A DNA stretch of 64,000 bases from Pilasporangium apinafurcum (GCA_001600495.1 BCKE01000012.1:421844-485843), one strand, 5' to 3'. Counted from the first letter of the stretch, positions 47,740 through 61,400 are shown. Made by a program: numbers and translations. Notes: generated by a model from the letters alone, not told the origin.

Positions 47740-48501
47740 ATGGTTTCCTGCCTCAATTCCACAAGTGCTTTGTCAAGTTCCTGTGTAAACAACAGGACAT
47801 TGTAGTTGTTTTTTTGTCTGTTTGGTTTGGATGCATGGAATAAACGACGGCGTTAAGCGATGGCGCCTGGTTAATGCTACCAAATAGATCAACGGCACAG
47901 AAACACTTCAAAGAGTGAAATTAAATTTTGTTTGTGTCGGTTCATTCTGCAATTCATTTATCACTCTTATAATGTTTGTATTCTCCATGTTGATCAAGGA
48001 CGCACGAATTTATCAAAATATATTATTAACTTTCACACCGACTTGGGCATTGTACGGCCACTTATAATTGTCTTTATACATATTGATCTACAAATCTTTC
48101 ACTCTCATGAAAACATTCATTATACGTAGTACTACTGTATTTAATATCCTTGTAATTATCCAAGCAAGCGTGCCCATGTCAATTGTATTCGCATATGCTG
48201 CCTGAATAAGCCTTGCTCTGTGATTTCCGTCATGATTTCGTATGCAACTCTCAAGAACTTTATACAACATCCGCCAAAAAGTATCTAAGGACATGGAAGC
48301 TTCTACACCACAAATACAGGACGGTTAACGCCAATTTTGAAACCCATGGGTTTTGGATAAAATTACCCATCACAATATTGTTAATACTGCAACCCAGTTT
48401 TCATTTTTGAAAACCCATTTTTTTATACCCGTCCACCAGTAAACCCGCCATTTTCAGGACCGCGAGACAACATAAATTTCCCATAAGGAAGAAATTTTAA
48501 C
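47740..48501. other. Intergenic gap with small palindromes
   Basis: 762 bp, AT-rich. The RPSA 3' end has AATAAA at 47839. Near the next gene are a perfect 14-bp palindrome AAACCCATGGGTTT (48340-48353) and a hairpin GTTTTCA-TTTT-TGAAAAC (48397-48414), within 90-160 bp of the PWWP gene start. No gene seen. Confidence 0.5.
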
Positions 48502-51500
48502 ATGAGTGAAGAAGAGGTCACTGCGAAAGCGGAGTCTACACAGACGACTGCGCCAGCTAAGGCGGGCGAGACCATTAACGGCGGTAGCTCCGATGTAAAG
48601 GATAATTCTATCAAAAAAGCAGATCCTGAAACTGAAAATGCACCAAAAACTGATGAGACTGTCAATGCTGAGGAGGAGAATGCGCCAAGTACCGCAGAAA
48701 CGATTACGAACCCCAGCGAGCAAAGCCCCGTAATGAAGCCAAAGAAACGCGGGCGGAAGAGCAAAAAGGAGCTGCAGGAAATTGCGGAAGCAGAAGCCAG
48801 AGCGAAGGGTAAAGACAAAACAAATGCTCCTGCTAGTCCAGCGGTCGGACCGAAAGAAGCGGGAGCGACCGTTGGGAAGCGAGGGAGGAAGCCGAAGGTA
48901 AAGGTAGAAGAAGAAGCAGCCACCGATGTAGCGGATGGAGGTGAAGAAACGGAGTCTGAACCGGAAAAGCAGCCGAAAAAAAGAGCGAAATTGACGACTG
49001 CCAAGGTTGCCAAGAAGACCCCTGGCCGGAAGAAGAAACAAGGTAAGAGAAAATTTCGCTTAAGTACGTTGCATTATCTGGATGTAAACGCGTATGCGGT
49101 TGTAGTGGCTGAAGAGGAGGATTCCGACTCGGAAGAAAGTGAAGGCGAGGAAGAGATCGAAATCGCCAAAGGGGTAGAAACTTTACCGGCGGAGATCAAG
49201 GACCGGTATGTGGAACAATAAGTGATGAAGTGTGGACACTCAGCGGAAATACTAATGGGGATATATATAATATAGATATGGAGAAATTGCGTGGGTGAAA
49301 ATGGGGGGCTATCCATACTGGCCGGCGCTAATCTTGGATCCACGCCGCGCGAGTTTGAACGAACGTTTGACGCAAGACGTCCTGAAAGGAATGGACACAA
49401 AATACCTGGTTTTCTTCTATTATTCGAAATCATAGTAAGTTGGTGTAAGGACTGTAGACGTTCACTTTCATACTCGTACTCACTATATTTTCGCTATTGT
49501 TATGCATGCACTCAGTGTGACTGCGCTGTATAAACATGTGGAACGATGGGATGATACGAAGTTCAATTACAGAGATGGGTACCCTTTGAAAGAATCAAAA
49601 GCACCAAAACGACGAGCTCAGCTCATGCAAGCTATTGAAGAGGCAGATGTGTGTACTTTCGCTCTATGCGCTGATGATATATGTATTACTCTACTGATGT
49701 CGATGCTTTATGCTACAGAAAGATATACTCCTACCAATTGAAGAGCGAATGGACGGATTGTTTAAGGTGCGCTTGCTTCTTATGGATAAACTGTTTCTCA
49801 TCATTGCTGAGAATGGATTTTGATTTGATGAAATAGCCCAAACCAAAGAAAGTAAAAAAGAAAGCAAAGCCTGTTTCTGAGCCAATCCCCGTGAAGCGAA
49901 AGCCAGGTAGACCCCCTGGAAGTAAGACAAAGAACAAAACGGGTAAGCCGGGGCGTCCAAAGAAAGCAAAGGAGGGAGCCGACGCAACTGCCGAATTGGA
50001 AGAAGACGAAGATGAAGCAGAATCGGTGGAAAGGTCCGAAGGAAACACCGAGGAAGACGAAGCTCCAGCAGTACCGGCACTGAGTAAAGAAGAAATCAAG
50101 GCAAAGGTGGCGAGCCGTAAAACTCCGTCAAAGAAAAAAAATTCTGTTGATGCTGGGACTCAAGCGGCATCAGGGAAAAAAACTACCAAGTCAGATGCTA
50201 AAGGAAGTTCTAAGAGTGGAGCTGCGCCAGGAAAATCTGCTAGCGAAATTGACTCTAAGCGCAAAAAAGAGATTGAACTGGTTGTTCCACGCAAATCAGT
50301 CAAATCGTCAGATATTCGTGAAATGACTGAGGAAGCAGCGAAAAAGAAGCTGGGGGTGAAAGAGAAAGTGAAAAAGGACAAAATCGATTACAAGGTGGGA
50401 GACTTAAGCGCCTTTGCAAGTAAACTGACGCGATTGCATGCAAACGAGTCTTCGAAGAACAACGATGAGGCTATTCTTATGCTTACTCAACTTTTTGACG
50501 AAAAACTGGTGTATCGGTCGGATGTGGAGAGATCTGGTCTTGCTGCCATCATTGCTTTGTTGAGGAAAAGTACAAATCCCACCGTTGCGCAAACAGCAAG
50601 TGCTATTCGGAAGCATTTGATGAAAATTTTGTGTGATGATACTACGGGAGACAAACCACTGAAAAAGAACAAAGCATCTACTGACGATAGTGAGAAGGTA
50701 ACCAAAAAACGTAAAATTCAAGATGGAGAAAATGGAACGAGTGCAGACAAAAAACAAGAAAGAGATGGTGCGTCATCCACTATGGCTACTAATGGAGATC
50801 CAGCTATGAAAGAGAAGAAACCTAAGACTACTGAGCAAACCAATATGGCAAAAAAGGATGATGCAGCATCATCCTCTAGCTTAGGAGTATCACAAAACAC
50901 CAAAGATAATGTCAAAGTTGCGAAGGAAAACGAAGCAAAGCAGGTGTCACCCTCAAAAGCATCTCAGTCATCCAACGGAACCGCCGAAACCGATAAGTTG
51001 ACGACTGAGACAGCTGTACAAGAACCAGTTAAAGATGAAACTGCATCAACGAAGGAGATTCAGGTAGCTGATCAGTCTTCGAAATCACTTGGGTCGACTA
51101 TAAACAAAGAAGATGATGTGTTCAAGGGTGAAATGAACATGGATAAGAATCGTCTTGTGTTCGTTGAAATGCTCAGTAAAACGTTGGAGCCAAACGGAAA
51201 GAACCACAAGGAGCTGGCGAAAGAAATAGAGGTATGCTATCAGCACTGTATGTGACAGTAGGAGATCATTTACTGTGGCTAACATTGCTCTTTACTTTCT
51301 TACTGCCCTTTCAGGAATTTGTGTTTGATCGATACAAAGAGAGTAATGAAGATTACAAGACTCAAGCACGGATGATCACATTTGGATTAAAGGGAAACGA
51401 GACTCTTCGCCAGCGATTATTTTCCGGATCTCTCCATGGACTTGAACTTGTGTATGCCGACGACGAGGTATATGTAAAACTCCTACTGCTTTACAGCTTA

Positions 51501-51561
51501 TTCACTCACTAAACTCATTGTCATTGCATCTTGCTTTTTGTAGTTTTTCAAGGCCTCTTAG
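48502..51561 (+). CDS. AT-hook / PWWP / LEDGF-like / TFIIS-M chromatin protein
   Basis: 848 aa. Exons: 48502-49042, 49106-49205, 49276-49434, 49516-49648, 49719-49766, 49837-51231, 51315-51467 and 51544-51561. The N-terminus is acidic/basic with AT-hook-like cores (KKRGRKSKK, GKRGRKPKV). A PWWP domain spans exons 3-4 (YGEIAWVKMGGYPYWPALIL, VFFYYSKSYVTALYKHVERW); PWWP domains bind methylated H3K36 nucleosomes. More AT-hook-like motifs follow (KRKPGRPPGSK, GKPGRPKKA). A helical bundle like the LEDGF integrase-binding/TFIIS-N-type domain comes next (LSAFASKLTRLHANESSKNN, AIIALLRKSTNPTVAQTASA). Near the C-terminus is a TFIIS central-domain segment (HKELAKEIEEFVFDRY, RMITFGLKGNETLRQRLFSG). A transcription elongation role is inferred. 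Intron 49043-49105 is 63 nt without a stop, so retention would be in frame. Confidence 0.85.
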
Positions 51562-51923
51562 GGGAGTTCATAGTCTCCTATATATATATATTACAAACGT
51601 GGCATTCGATTTGATGCAGCACAAGTATCTGCACACATGAGAAATCCTCTCTTGTAGTTCTGAATGTATTGCGTCCGATAAAGATGGACGGAGCAGCAAA
51701 GATACGCTTTTGGAAGGTAGCCGAACACATCTCTCCGCTATTAGTGATACTATTTTAGTGGTTTGGCTGCACTGCGCTGATGTAAAACGTCTACACTAAT
51801 TCATATTGTTGTATCTGTACATGCTGTATATTGTACATTCTCTTAAGCTATAATTAGTGTGGATGATTATCATACTTCACTTGAAGGAGATACGCAAAAG
51901 AACAAGAAAAGGAAAACAGGATT
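51562..51923. other. Intergenic gap
   Basis: 362 bp between two plus-strand genes, with a TATATATATAT run near 51581-51592 and otherwise unremarkable AT-rich sequence. No gene seen. Confidence 0.6.
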
Positions 51924-53313
51924 ATGGCGCGCGCGCATCTTTTGCTCAGCGCGGACTTGGAACGGGCATTTACTGACGCACAGAACAATAAGTATCGTTA
52001 TGTGAAAATCGCCATCGAAAACGAATCCTTCGTCGTGGCTGGGGTAGCAGCCGCCACGGCGGACCCACGCGCGGATTGCTCGCAGATGGTAACCGAGATG
52101 TTGGCCCCCGACCAAGCTACATTCGTGTTGTTCTGTCTGGACGTAAACGTACCAGCATTACGGTGGGTCTTGCTCGCATTCGTGCCGGAAAACGTGAACG
52201 TGCGCGACAAGATGCTCTATTCTTCGTCGAGGGAATCTCTGAAGAAGCAATTGGGGATGAACTACTTTGTGGGGGAGTTCCATGCAACTGAACTAGTAAG
52301 CATGTGGAATGCACAACACAATCCGCCATCAGCTACTTGGCTTTCAGTAGTGTATGGATATTTGGCTAATGAATATACGGCGGGTGGCATTGTTGTGATT
52401 ATGTAGAGTGACGTGACGTTTGAACACTTCCAAAATGCCAGGAAGAAACAAGCAGCAGATGCACCGCTTTCGGAGTCGGAGCGTTTGCTAAAGGAAACTG
52501 CATTACTAGAACGTGATACGAACGTCAAATCGAGCGCAATGGGCGTGATCCCGTTCACGATTTCGCAAAATGTACGCGAGAAGCTCACGCTTTTTAAGAA
52601 CGGCAAGTTCGATTGGATCGCCATGGTACAGTGTATGAGCTTGCAAATGACACATGGATTTCCTTTAATTCTAATGGCTGTTGATGTGACAACATAAACG
52701 CTCAGAAATTGAGCACAGAGGATGAAAGTGTAGACGTAGTCAAGAGTCTGGGAACGGTTGACTTGATGGACGTGCAAGAAACGATTGATCACAAGAATCC
52801 AAGTTTTGTCGCCTATCGTTACCATGGATCGTTGGCTTCTGCTGCACTGTCATCCGATTCCACTTCTGTATTAAGTAAGTCTGAATCATCTTTCGTTCCC
52901 AAACTTTGTGGGCATGGACTCACCTGTGGTGTGTGTGTGTGAATCTGGACCAGTTTTCCTGTATGTTTGCCCAGAGAATTCTCCTGTGCGACAGAAAATG
53001 GTTTACTCGACTTGTAAAGCTACTCTTCTTGCTGCAGCGTCGGAGCTTGGCATCGAATTCAACAAAACGGTGTGAAACGCTCCCAAGTATTTCTATAATA
53101 TGCACTCGAGTATTCTGTGCTAATCATATGATGAAAACGGTGCTGCTGTAGGTTGAGATCAACAATCCTACTCACGCCACAGATGATATTCGCTCCGAAC
53201 TAGCTCCACCTAAGACAGAGGAAGATCTGAAGCCAAAGGAGTTTTCACGTCCGGTAGCTCCTGGCAGAGGACGAGGACGTGGCCGTGGAGGTCGTGGTCC
53301 GTCTATCCACTGA
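51924..53313 (+). CDS. Twinfilin (two ADF-H domains)
   Basis: Actin-monomer sequestering and barbed-end protein, 338 aa. Exons: 51924-52295, 52407-52625, 52706-52874, 52975-53069 and 53152-53313. The first ADF-homology domain starts LLLSADLERAFTDAQNNKYR with VKIAIENESFV, then WVLLAFVPENVNVRDKMLYS and MNYFVGEFHATEL. A linker (ARKKQAADAPLSESERLLKE) leads to a second ADF-H domain (GVIPFTISQNVREKLTLFKN, NPSFVAYRYHGS, VRQKMVYSTCKATLLAAASE). The end is an RGG-type stretch (GRGRGRGRGGRGPSIH), which is not usual for twinfilin and may bind RNA or be methylated. The linker and paired domains distinguish it from cofilin. Confidence 0.85.
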
Positions 53314-53540
53314 ATACTGATGACCAATTGAAGTCATCCGAGTGGAGAGTTATGTGTGTTGCATAGACATAGAAAAACAACATGTTGATGCAGGACGAAA
53401 TGAAATTGACTAAGCTTGGCTGCGTGTCTCTTCGTCGTGGGTGACCAACGTACTATCGATGCGATATCTCTCCCTATTTATCCATTCACAACTAATCAAA
53501 CCTCACATTCTGTCTAATACAGTAGACAACGGCCATCACC

Positions 53541-54623
53541 TTATCTTCTGCCTTTCTTCTTCCCCTTCTTCTTACTGCTCGATGACCCACCAACTGCTCC
53601 ACCACCTGCTGCCGTACTGGCCTGTTTGGCTTCTTCTGCTTCTTTTTCGAGTCGGAGTTTACGCGATTGGAGTTTTGGAATCAGCTCTGCCATTTTCACC
53701 ATCAGATCTTTTCCTGCAAATTAAATGTTACACAGCACAGTCGTCATTAATCCTCAACGGCATCACATATCACGCGAACTATGAATACACTAACGTGTTT
53801 TGATCTCTGGATTCTCAAGAACCCCATTGTCTGTCACCAGACGTACACGAATTCGACCCGCTACCATCCAGTCACGGGGATATTTCTTGTTGGGCTACAA
53901 GACCGAGCATGATAGACCCCCTCCTCATATTAATATTCCACAAGTTAATCATGAAGCCAAAAGGACAGAATTACATACCTCCAAGGCATGGGGAAGTTTG
54001 AAGTAGGTGCAAATTTCCGACATTTCATCTGCAATCGGATCCTCACCTGCAATTAACATCATTTTGCATAGATTTACAGGTCATCCGGATGAGCAAATCG
54101 TCACTGATACCCTACCAGATAGTCATGTTCGTATATTTCAACTAAAGGGAAAAACAACGAAGATACACTTACAGGCAAGCTCCTTCGGGATGCGCCGTCC
54201 TTCCTGCACTGTCTTCTTCGAGTTGATGTAGTTAGGGTAAAATGTAAAGAACTTTTCCACAGGGGTACCCTCTGCGAGGCCATATGCGTATATAATCTTA
54301 GGTCGTTGTGGAACCATCGGCGGCATCATACCTGGCGGCATCCCAGGCATCCCTGGCATCCCAGGCATTCCAGGCATTCCGCCCATCCCAGGCATTCCGC
54401 CCATTCCAGGCATTCCGCCCATTCCGCCCATCATCTCCATCATCTGCTCCATGTTTGGCATCCCACCGCCGCCGCCACCCATCATGCTCATCAAATCCGG
54501 GAACTGCGGCATCTGGCGCGTACGCCCAGTGTTAGCGCGCTGTTGTGCAGGCGCCATTTGAATGGCATTCGAGTCGTACCGCTCGCCCGACACATTCTCC
54601 TTTGCTCTCCCCTTACGTGACAT
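53541..54623 (-). CDS. SRP19: Signal recognition particle 19 kDa protein with Met/Gly-rich extension
   Basis: SRP19 binds SRP RNA and prepares it for SRP54. 263 aa; exons (minus): 54173-54623, 53979-54046, 53795-53894 and 53541-53713. The SRP19 core is clear: FYPNYINSKKTVQEGRRIPK, EICTYFKLPHALEPNKKYPR, DWMVAGRIRVRLVTDNG and KDLMVKMAELIPKLQSRK, followed by a basic tail. Before it lie about 110 residues not found in ordinary SRP19 (about 140 aa in animals), dominated by GMPGM/GGMPGMGG repeats (54330-54480). Such Met/Gly-rich tracts resemble the C-terminal end of SRP54/Ffh proteins. A second start downstream is possible but none stands out. The frame is continuous from the ATG at 54623 into the core, so the extension appears genuine. 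Confidence 0.88.
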
Positions 54624-55451
54624 AGTGAACTAATCCACTTGATGGTCGATCCAGGAGTCAAGTCTCACTTTCACACGCAGGTCATGAGCGGATATGTGTA
54701 ACCCCGTAACCACCCATCCGTAACCTATCAGTGTAACTCGCTGTAAGGTACCAATAATGAAGTACGGTAGGTACCAAAAGAGTCCACACCAAAATCATGT
54801 GAGATGCATGGAATAGCGCAATGGCGATATCTTTTACACGGGGCCACGTGAACAGCTTTGAGATACATAGTCACGAATGATGGAAAGTCATACTTACCAA
54901 TGCATTCGTTTTCTCTGCGTCTAGACAATCACTTAACTTTGAGTGTATCCAAAGCACACACGCTCGGAACAAAAAGAACAGCGCAAATCAAATACACGAC
55001 AACATGATACGAAGCGCACTGGCTGGTTTGAGTAGATATCATCATGATCGCTCTCATTTTGATAATTCGAAGGCTACTTTGTCGAACGCGCTGTGCCACC
55101 GCGTCCTTGCGTAGCACTCATCAGCATGAATGTCAATCAAGAATGATGATCGTACAAGGCAATGCGTGAGGAGAACCTGGAACTTAGAGTGATGGTCCTC
55201 TTTAGAGTCTTCAACTCTTTCCGTGAAGATAACGCATGTGCACATCCTTTCGGAAAGGTCGCTTAGAAAGAGGGTATCTTTTCTATTCTGTACAAGCGGG
55301 AGATGGTGTGTGACGAAAAGTCTGTGTGCGGCAGTCACTGGTCACGACACATTTGGAGGAAGTACCTCCCACCCACAGTATCTGTGGCTTGTCCTCCATC
55401 GGCACCCGGAGTCTTGCCGCGTCTTGTGATATCGTCTGCAACTCGACCAGT
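54624..55451. promoter_or_regulatory. Divergent upstream region SRP19 / FN3 giant gene
   Basis: 828 bp between two start codons on opposite strands. Several short frames exist on both strands (for example 55054-55338 minus) but lack family similarity. It must contain both promoters. No RNA gene recognised. Confidence 0.45.
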
Positions 55452-58400
55452 ATGAGAAATAGTACGATAACCGCACGCAAATGGTGGAAAACATCCATTG
55501 CGGTCGTGATGCTATTCTACTGCTTCACTGTATGGTACATGAGCAACGTGCATGCCAACTTATTTTCTCCGCAGGATGTGCCTGGCCCGCCGGAGAAAAT
55601 ATTGCTCTTCTCTGCGGGAGAGTCAGCCATACGCGTGCAATTTCTGCCACCAGAGCACACCAAAGCCGAGGGCAACAATGGCGCGCCAGTGATCGGATAC
55701 AAGGTAGAAGTCGCCCAGCGCGTAAATGAAGTCCAGACATTCACGGTGGAAGCCAATGGTCCTGTGCTATCAGGTAGCTACAAAATGACATTTACGAACA
55801 TACACGGGACAGACATGACTTCGTGCATCCCATGGAATGCCAGCGAAGTTGTCTTCGAGACAGCGCTGGAGGAACTATTGAACATTGACAATGTGAGTGT
55901 TACGCGGTCCGCGTACGGCGCCGCTCCGAATGGATACGTGTACACGATTGTGTTTGATGGACTGTACTTGGTAAACGGGAAGCAACAAGTACTCGTTGGG
56001 GATCAAGACGGGTGCCAGACGACAGAGCCACTGAATCGGATTCCAACTTTCACAGGCGCGCGCGTTACGGTTGGTGCGCAGGGTTACTACGCCGAAGTGT
56101 GGGAGATCATTACGAGTGACACAGCCAGCACGAACATTATAGGCGGAACATTCGACCTCTCGCTTGGCTTTGAAGGTGATTGGGAAGATTCCGGTGTGAC
56201 TGCGACAATAGTGCCGGGCTCGAAAATGGCGCTCACAGATGGAACCATGGTCGGGAAAGTGAACCGTGGCGATCCAATCCGAATTGGCAACGAGCTCTTC
56301 GTGGTGCATGCCTCAGCCCAGTTCACTGATGAAGTGTTACCACTAGATTCCTATCACATCCGTGGTGCGCCCGCAGGCACGCCGATCTATTTGCTTGATA
56401 CAGCAATGGGAGATGTTGCCGTGGACCAATACTCTCAAACGGTGTATACTGCCTCTAGCTTCGAGCAAGACATTGTAGCAGGTGATCATGTCAAGCTTGG
56501 AGACTGGGAGTTTGAAGTGACAAGTGTTTCTTCTACAGAATTCACCATCGACCAGATCTCCAGCAGCGGGTATACCGCCTGGCCAGGTGCACCCATGCAA
56601 CATCTGACCGCCTACAAACGCAAGAAAGTGAACATGCCGGTGAACGCCGAAGCAGCTGACGTTAAAAAGGCACTGAATGGGTTACCTGGATTTGGTAGTG
56701 TCGACGTGACTCGCGCTGGTCCAACGAAGGTAAATGGCTATACCTGGTATGTCACATTTATGTCACTCGGGATCGAGAATAAATGTCCTGAATCTCCATG
56801 CCTGCGTGCAGACATTGTCACGGGCGATTTGACGCTTAAAGATGTCTATGGCAACGACTGTTCAACATGTATTGTGACTGCATCTTTGCAGAAGGACAAA
56901 TCTAGTACACTCTTGCTCAGTGGCTTACAGGGCGAGTATGCAGACAATTCTATCGTCACGTCTCAAGAAGTCAGTGGTGTCGTACATGAAGTGCAATCTA
57001 TCTCGACATTTGCTACAGTCGACAATATTCGCGGCTCGTTTGCCGTGAACTTTCGCAACAGCTTCAGTGAATTTCCTGGAGTGGTTATTAGCTACGACGA
57101 CACCGCTGTTGATGTGCAAACTAAGCTCCAAAACTTGCCCGCAACAGGACGATTGAATGTCACGCGCACCGACAATGCCAAGTTTGGTATGACGTGGACT
57201 GTTACATTTCTCTCTAACAATGGCGACTTACCGCTCTTCATCATTGATAAACAGTTATTAACTGGTACGGGCGTGGACGTAGTGGTAGAGGAAGTCGTGA
57301 AAGGCATAGATGTTCCGTTTGAAGCCGTCATTGATGGCCTTACACAAGATCGAGAATACTACGTGCGTGCATTTGCCAAGAATATTATCGGCTATGGTGC
57401 TGGAACTGATTTGATCCAGGAAGATGGAAAAGGCGCGTTGCCATTATCAACTTATGTTGGAATGTCTCCGGACGCGCCACAGGTTGTTGGTATGTGGCCA
57501 ATTTCAGGATCACAGGTTGGTATTCGATTTACTAATCCAGCGCAGCACGGTGATCCCGTCCAACGCTATATATTCGAGTACGCTCTAGGTGATTCCTTTG
57601 GTGTGTCACCTGTAAAGGAAATCTTCGTGTATAATGCGCTCGAAAATGACATCACTGGGACGTTCCAGCTACAGTATGGAGACCAAGTGACACCATTACT
57701 GTCGGCGCATGTCACCGCAGCGGATTTGTGTGATGCGTTAAACGGGCTCAATATCCTTCGTCCTGTGTCAGTGACGCGAGCTGTATATGTTCTAACAGGA
57801 GATACGACGAGCAACCGAGTAATCAGCTTCTCTGTTGTCGAAAACCGCCTCACCACATCGAGATTTACTGAAGCCCAAAGCCGATTGCTCGTTGCCGGTT
57901 CAGCTATTGATGTTGGAGGCAATCGGTTTGTTGTAAAGACTCAGCCGTCAGTAGGGAGCGCTTTTCTTGACGTAGAACTCGGACACAGTGTCGCAAACGA
58001 TTTTACATATGATTATCCGCTGCTGAAACTGGACGAATCAGGTTCTGAACAAGGGCCAAGTGGGTACCAGTGGACCATTTCGTTCACAAATGAAGTTGAT
58101 GTCGTTTACCATGCTCGATATCCAGGCTTACAGCTACTGTCGGCACTCGCATCAGTAGAGGATGATACCAAGCTTACATCGATAGGCATCCGTGACGCGC
58201 AAGTCGCAGTGCCCACAGATCACTATGGCTCGTTGGAGATCAGCAATGATGATGCCACATGCGACACATACGTGGTTGGAGCTTCCTCTGCAGTGCAGGT
58301 CATCCAGCTGTTTGCCCCCACCACTATCACTGCAGGAACTTTCAAATTGCGTCTTGGTGCAGAAATAACAGACCGTATCACTTTAGGAAACCAAAACGCG

Positions 58401-61400
58401 CCTAGTACGATGAAACACGCACTGGAGACTCTTGATTTTGTTTCAAAGGTCACGGTGGAAGAGCAACGGCTATTTAAAGTGAATCTTCTGACGGGCTCTT
58501 CGTCTTCGAAAGTCACGGATTTTGACGGCATATCGACGCTTAGCATTACCATTGGAACCACAGGGCTGACACCTGACCAGGCTGCTGCTTTACCCATGTA
58601 CACCATCATTCAAGTGAGTCGCAATCCAAATGATTTTTCTCGACACTCGTGTGAATTTGTTGTCCAGACAGATGCTGTTGTCAGTGCCACAACCCTCGAT
58701 GTCACTCCCGTAGGGACATGCACACAGTTTTCACTTGAAGCGCGGACGTTAAAAATATTAGACTTCCATGACTACAAGATCCGTTTTTGGGGATATTATC
58801 CAACTGGGCACTGGCCGACATTGCAGATTGTACCAGAAGCATTTGGTTATGGACCCGATCCCCTTGACCAGTGGACCCCAGCCAAACCTGTGTATAGCGA
58901 AATACATACAGTCAAATACGAAGGCGTATGCGGTCAAGGTCATCGAGGATTTCATACAATTCTTGTGGATGCCGCCACTGAGATTGGTGGAACATTTACT
59001 CTATCATACCTCGGACAGGAGACGAGAGCCCTAAGTTTTCAAGCCACAACGGCGGCAGTTATGCGTGACGCGATTGTGTCTATCACTGGCCCGGGAATGG
59101 TCAACGTCAGCTTAAGCAAGTATGGGTCGTATGGTAAGGCATGGCACATCACATTTACTCAAGAGCAAGAAGATCAAGATACAATCTTCATCAAGCACGC
59201 GTTTCTCACGGGGCAAGAAGTCACCATCAGTGTTTATCCGACCGTTGAAGTCTTTACAGATGCCCGAAAGAACGATATTAGTGGCACGTTTCAGCTGGCA
59301 TTTCAAGGGTTTACTACCGAGCCCATTAGCTTTGCAGCGACGCACAAGAAGGTAGTCCAGGAACTCCAGAAGCTCAGTGTCGTCGATTCTGTTATTGCAC
59401 TTGGGAGTGCTGATGCTAATGACATGGGCGTCTATCCACTGGAACTGCAGGCAGCAGCTACAAATGGAGCTTCTGATCTCACAGATGTTCAGTTAAATGG
59501 TGCGATGATTGACCCAACACATTTCCTCGCAATTGGGGAGAAACTCGTCATTAACGGGTTATCGTACTTTGTACAGTCATTGACACAGGTGGACATCACT
59601 ATCTTTCCAGCGTATACTGATACTAATCCAGGCACCGTCACCGTCATCGTCTTTGCAGGGCTCATCACTAGGCAGACAAAACCATTGCCGGGGTATGTTG
59701 ATATCTCCCACCTGACGCGTGTTATTACCGCAACAAAAGACAGCTACACTATCGAATTACCAGCCGGACATGGTTTTGTACTCGCAGATACCTTTTACAT
59801 CAATGGGCAAGAATTTACAGTGCGATCGCTTGTGACGGATACGACTCTAACGACATATGAAAGGTACACGGGGGATAATATTGTAGCGGCGAGCCCTGAA
59901 ATCTACATCTTCGACAACAAGCTGCGAACAACAGAGGATTTGCGTCAATTAGTGACAGTTGATGATGATTTATGGCTGGATTCTGGAACGAATGGTATGA
60001 CCAAATACAACGTAAAAAATGTCGACGCTCGATTCATCTTGGTAGATGGCATCTTTACCGACACAATCATTAAAGGGCAAGCATACCATGTATCCAATGG
60101 GCGGAAATGGTCACTGATATTCAAGTCATATCTCGGAGATCTCGATACGTTTGATGCACAGCCTCTGAACGATTGGCGAGGTACTGACGCTCGTATTGGC
60201 ACTCGTCATTCCAAAGCGGCGCCACCCCAAGTGATCAACGTGGGGAATCCAGCGTCCACACAAACAGTTCTTTTGGAAGCGTTAAGCGCTGTTGACCTCG
60301 GGAATTTGCCAACCTACTGTCTCATTTTCGGGGACGAAACAACCACTGACATCGCGTGGACGGCTGTTGAAGCTGCAATTGAAGAAAAACTCGAGGCACT
60401 CGATGGTATTGATGGTGTCACGGTCACATCTCAAACGCATGATAATGGATTTGTACACTCAATTTCGTTTTGGGGGATGTACGCTAAGCCCACTCTACCA
60501 TTGCTTCAAGGAAAGATCACACATGCTGCTGTCCCGGACAACCTTGCCATTCTTGTACGCAGTAACAATGCCGTGGCTGTGGCCAAGCAAGACAACCTGA
60601 TCCTGCAGAGTAATCAGGACTACCTGTTTCGTTTTTTTGCCATCAATGCCAAAGGAATCAGTGATTCTTCGAAGTATCTTTTTCAGACACATACAAGCTT
60701 ATCGTCGATTATCCCGTCACCACCTACAAGTGTGTGTCTAGGAGAATATCATGGCTCAACATGGCTCACCGTCAACTACCGTCCACCGTTTTATACGGGA
60801 GGAGCCCCTGTGACAATGTACCGTTTGGAGTGGGACTCGTCTCCTGCATTTGACAGTTCCAGTGTGGATTACGGCGTGGCCACAATTCAAAAACGCTTTG
60901 AAGTTCAGCAAGTAACCACAAGTTATCGTAGTGATACCAACGCTGGCGGAACGTTTACGCTGTCCTGGGGTGGACGAACGACCACAGCTTTAGCGGTTGA
61001 TTGCACCTCCAGCGAAATGGCGGACGCACTAGCTGTCATCACGGATACGGCAAACATTGCTATTGATCCTGTTAAGGTTACGCGAACGAGGGCATCGTGG
61101 GGATATTCGTGGAAAATTACTTTTTTGCACAATCCGGGCGACCTTGCACTTCTAGTTGCTGACGGATCCTTAATGACAGGCAATTTTCCACAAATCACCG
61201 TGACGGAACTTGTCAGTGGCTTCGCAGATATGGCCATTGGCGATTTCACGCACGAAGTCCAAGATGTTTTTACCGATGCCAAAACGTTACTCTCGGGGTC
61301 TTTTAAGCTGATATTTGAAGGGAGAACCTCGAAGCTCATATCCGTCGACGCTTCGGCGTTAGAGATGCAAGAGATTTTGCAAGCGACCACCGCCAGCTAC

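Noticed and set aside
55054-55338. 94-codon minus-strand frame between SRP19 and the FN3 gene
   Set aside because: No domain, no signal sequence, no splice partner; likely chance.
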